Positions 47,691 through 48,115 of a stretch of 48,115 bases of DNA are shown in pieces. This DNA comes from Paramecium octaurelia (taxonomy: Eukaryota > Ciliophora > Oligohymenophorea > Peniculida > Parameciidae). Made by a program: the position numbers and the translations under genes. The stretch spans positions 77,416 through 125,530 of the forward strand of contig CAJJDP010000024.1 in the NCBI GenBank assembly GCA_905182995.1, read 5' to 3'. The notes under the pieces are model-generated. The model did no database searches. It was not told where the DNA came from and worked only from the letters and a program-made list of their open reading frames with translations. Every line of letters begins with the position of its first letter. The first letter of the stretch is position 1.

Positions 47691-48115
47691 ATAATTATAT
47701 GATCATTAGCATTTTTCTTTTACTTAAGAAAAAATTTTCATTCACACCTCTTAGAAAGTCCTTAAACTCTTATTCTTATTAATTATCGATTAGTTTATGT
47801 TTAACGTTTCTGTGAGCTTATTTTGGGTTTGAAAAATTAGGTAATTAGAATTCCTCACATGAGAATTACTGTTTACCTAAATATACTTTAATTATATCTA
47901 ATATTAGTCTTTCAAAAAAATAAAAAAGAAATAATAGGGGGAGTTTTTATAATAAATTTAATTAATAAGAACAATTCATTACAAAGTTAATAATTATGAA
48001 AGTAAATTTGCAACCCACTTTCTTTTTATATTGAGCCCTTCTTTAGATTTCTCTTTTTAAATTTCAATTATAATATTTTTCGGACTTTTTTTTTGAGCAG
48101 GGCTTAATTATATAC
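47691..48115. other. Window end, little resolved
   Basis: Besides the possible upstream exon on the minus strand at about 47720-47770 there is nothing that I can assign. The terminal sequence is not telomeric. Confidence 0.4.

Noticed and set aside
48060..48115. Telomere or chromosome end at the right edge
   Set aside because: No C4A2/C3A3-type repeat is present.

Overview
The window reads as ciliate macronuclear-type DNA, most probably from Paramecium. It is extremely AT-rich, and long reading frames appear only if TAA and TAG are read as glutamine and TGA is the only stop. Genes are interrupted by tiny GT...AG introns of 18-33 nt that restore frame exactly when removed; in five independent genes the spliced lengths come out as whole codons. 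The protein families (B-box-like zinc finger plus WD40, B-box plus SPRY, 34-residue TPR arrays, GGG/MORN-like repeat proteins) are those expanded in Paramecium. Standard-code reading frames are almost all misleading here. No tRNA, rRNA, CRISPR array or telomere repeat was seen.

Assembly: six single-N positions (1798, 8111, 14919, 18384, 31116, 45432) each sit inside a pair of essentially identical 1.2-1.6 kb direct repeats whose inner ends meet at the N. These look like overlapping contigs joined without merging, so about 8 kb of the window is artefactual duplication. One larger gap lies at 28191-28406.

Layout: 1-341 minus, 5' end of a B-box/WD40-family gene; 972-3274 plus, decayed TPR gene; 3275-6200 unresolved; 6201-10619 minus, a large TPR gene with one intron per repeat; 12425-13103 possible gene; 13372-16373 unresolved coding remnants; 16670-17028 MORN pseudogene; 19968-21652 minus, GGG/MORN-like six-repeat gene with an intron per repeat; 22138-24069 decayed gene; 24438-25894 plus, intact B-box/WD40 gene; 26851-27234 small ORF; 28112-28735 minus, endonuclease fragment resembling a LINE EEP domain; 29903-31042 plus, 379-aa membrane protein; 32800-34198 decayed P-loop-like ORFs followed by an intact WD40 gene at 34238-35256; 35640-37170 decayed GGG-repeat gene; 38178-39287 plus, intact WD40 gene; 39462-40727 minus, Gln-rich zinc-finger protein; 41745-42774 plus, B-box/SPRY gene; 42873-43441 minus, coiled-coil protein with a frame change; 44001-46863 unresolved; 47223-47690 minus, possible gene.

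The genes are not an operon or pathway. The region looks like a birth-and-death zone of repeat-protein families (WD40, TPR, GGG/MORN), with intact copies interleaved with decayed paralogues. The most interesting signals are a 147-bp TA-bounded insertion present in one of two overlapping copies (a candidate retained internal eliminated sequence) and two repeat proteins that appear to have grown by duplication of exon-plus-intron units.
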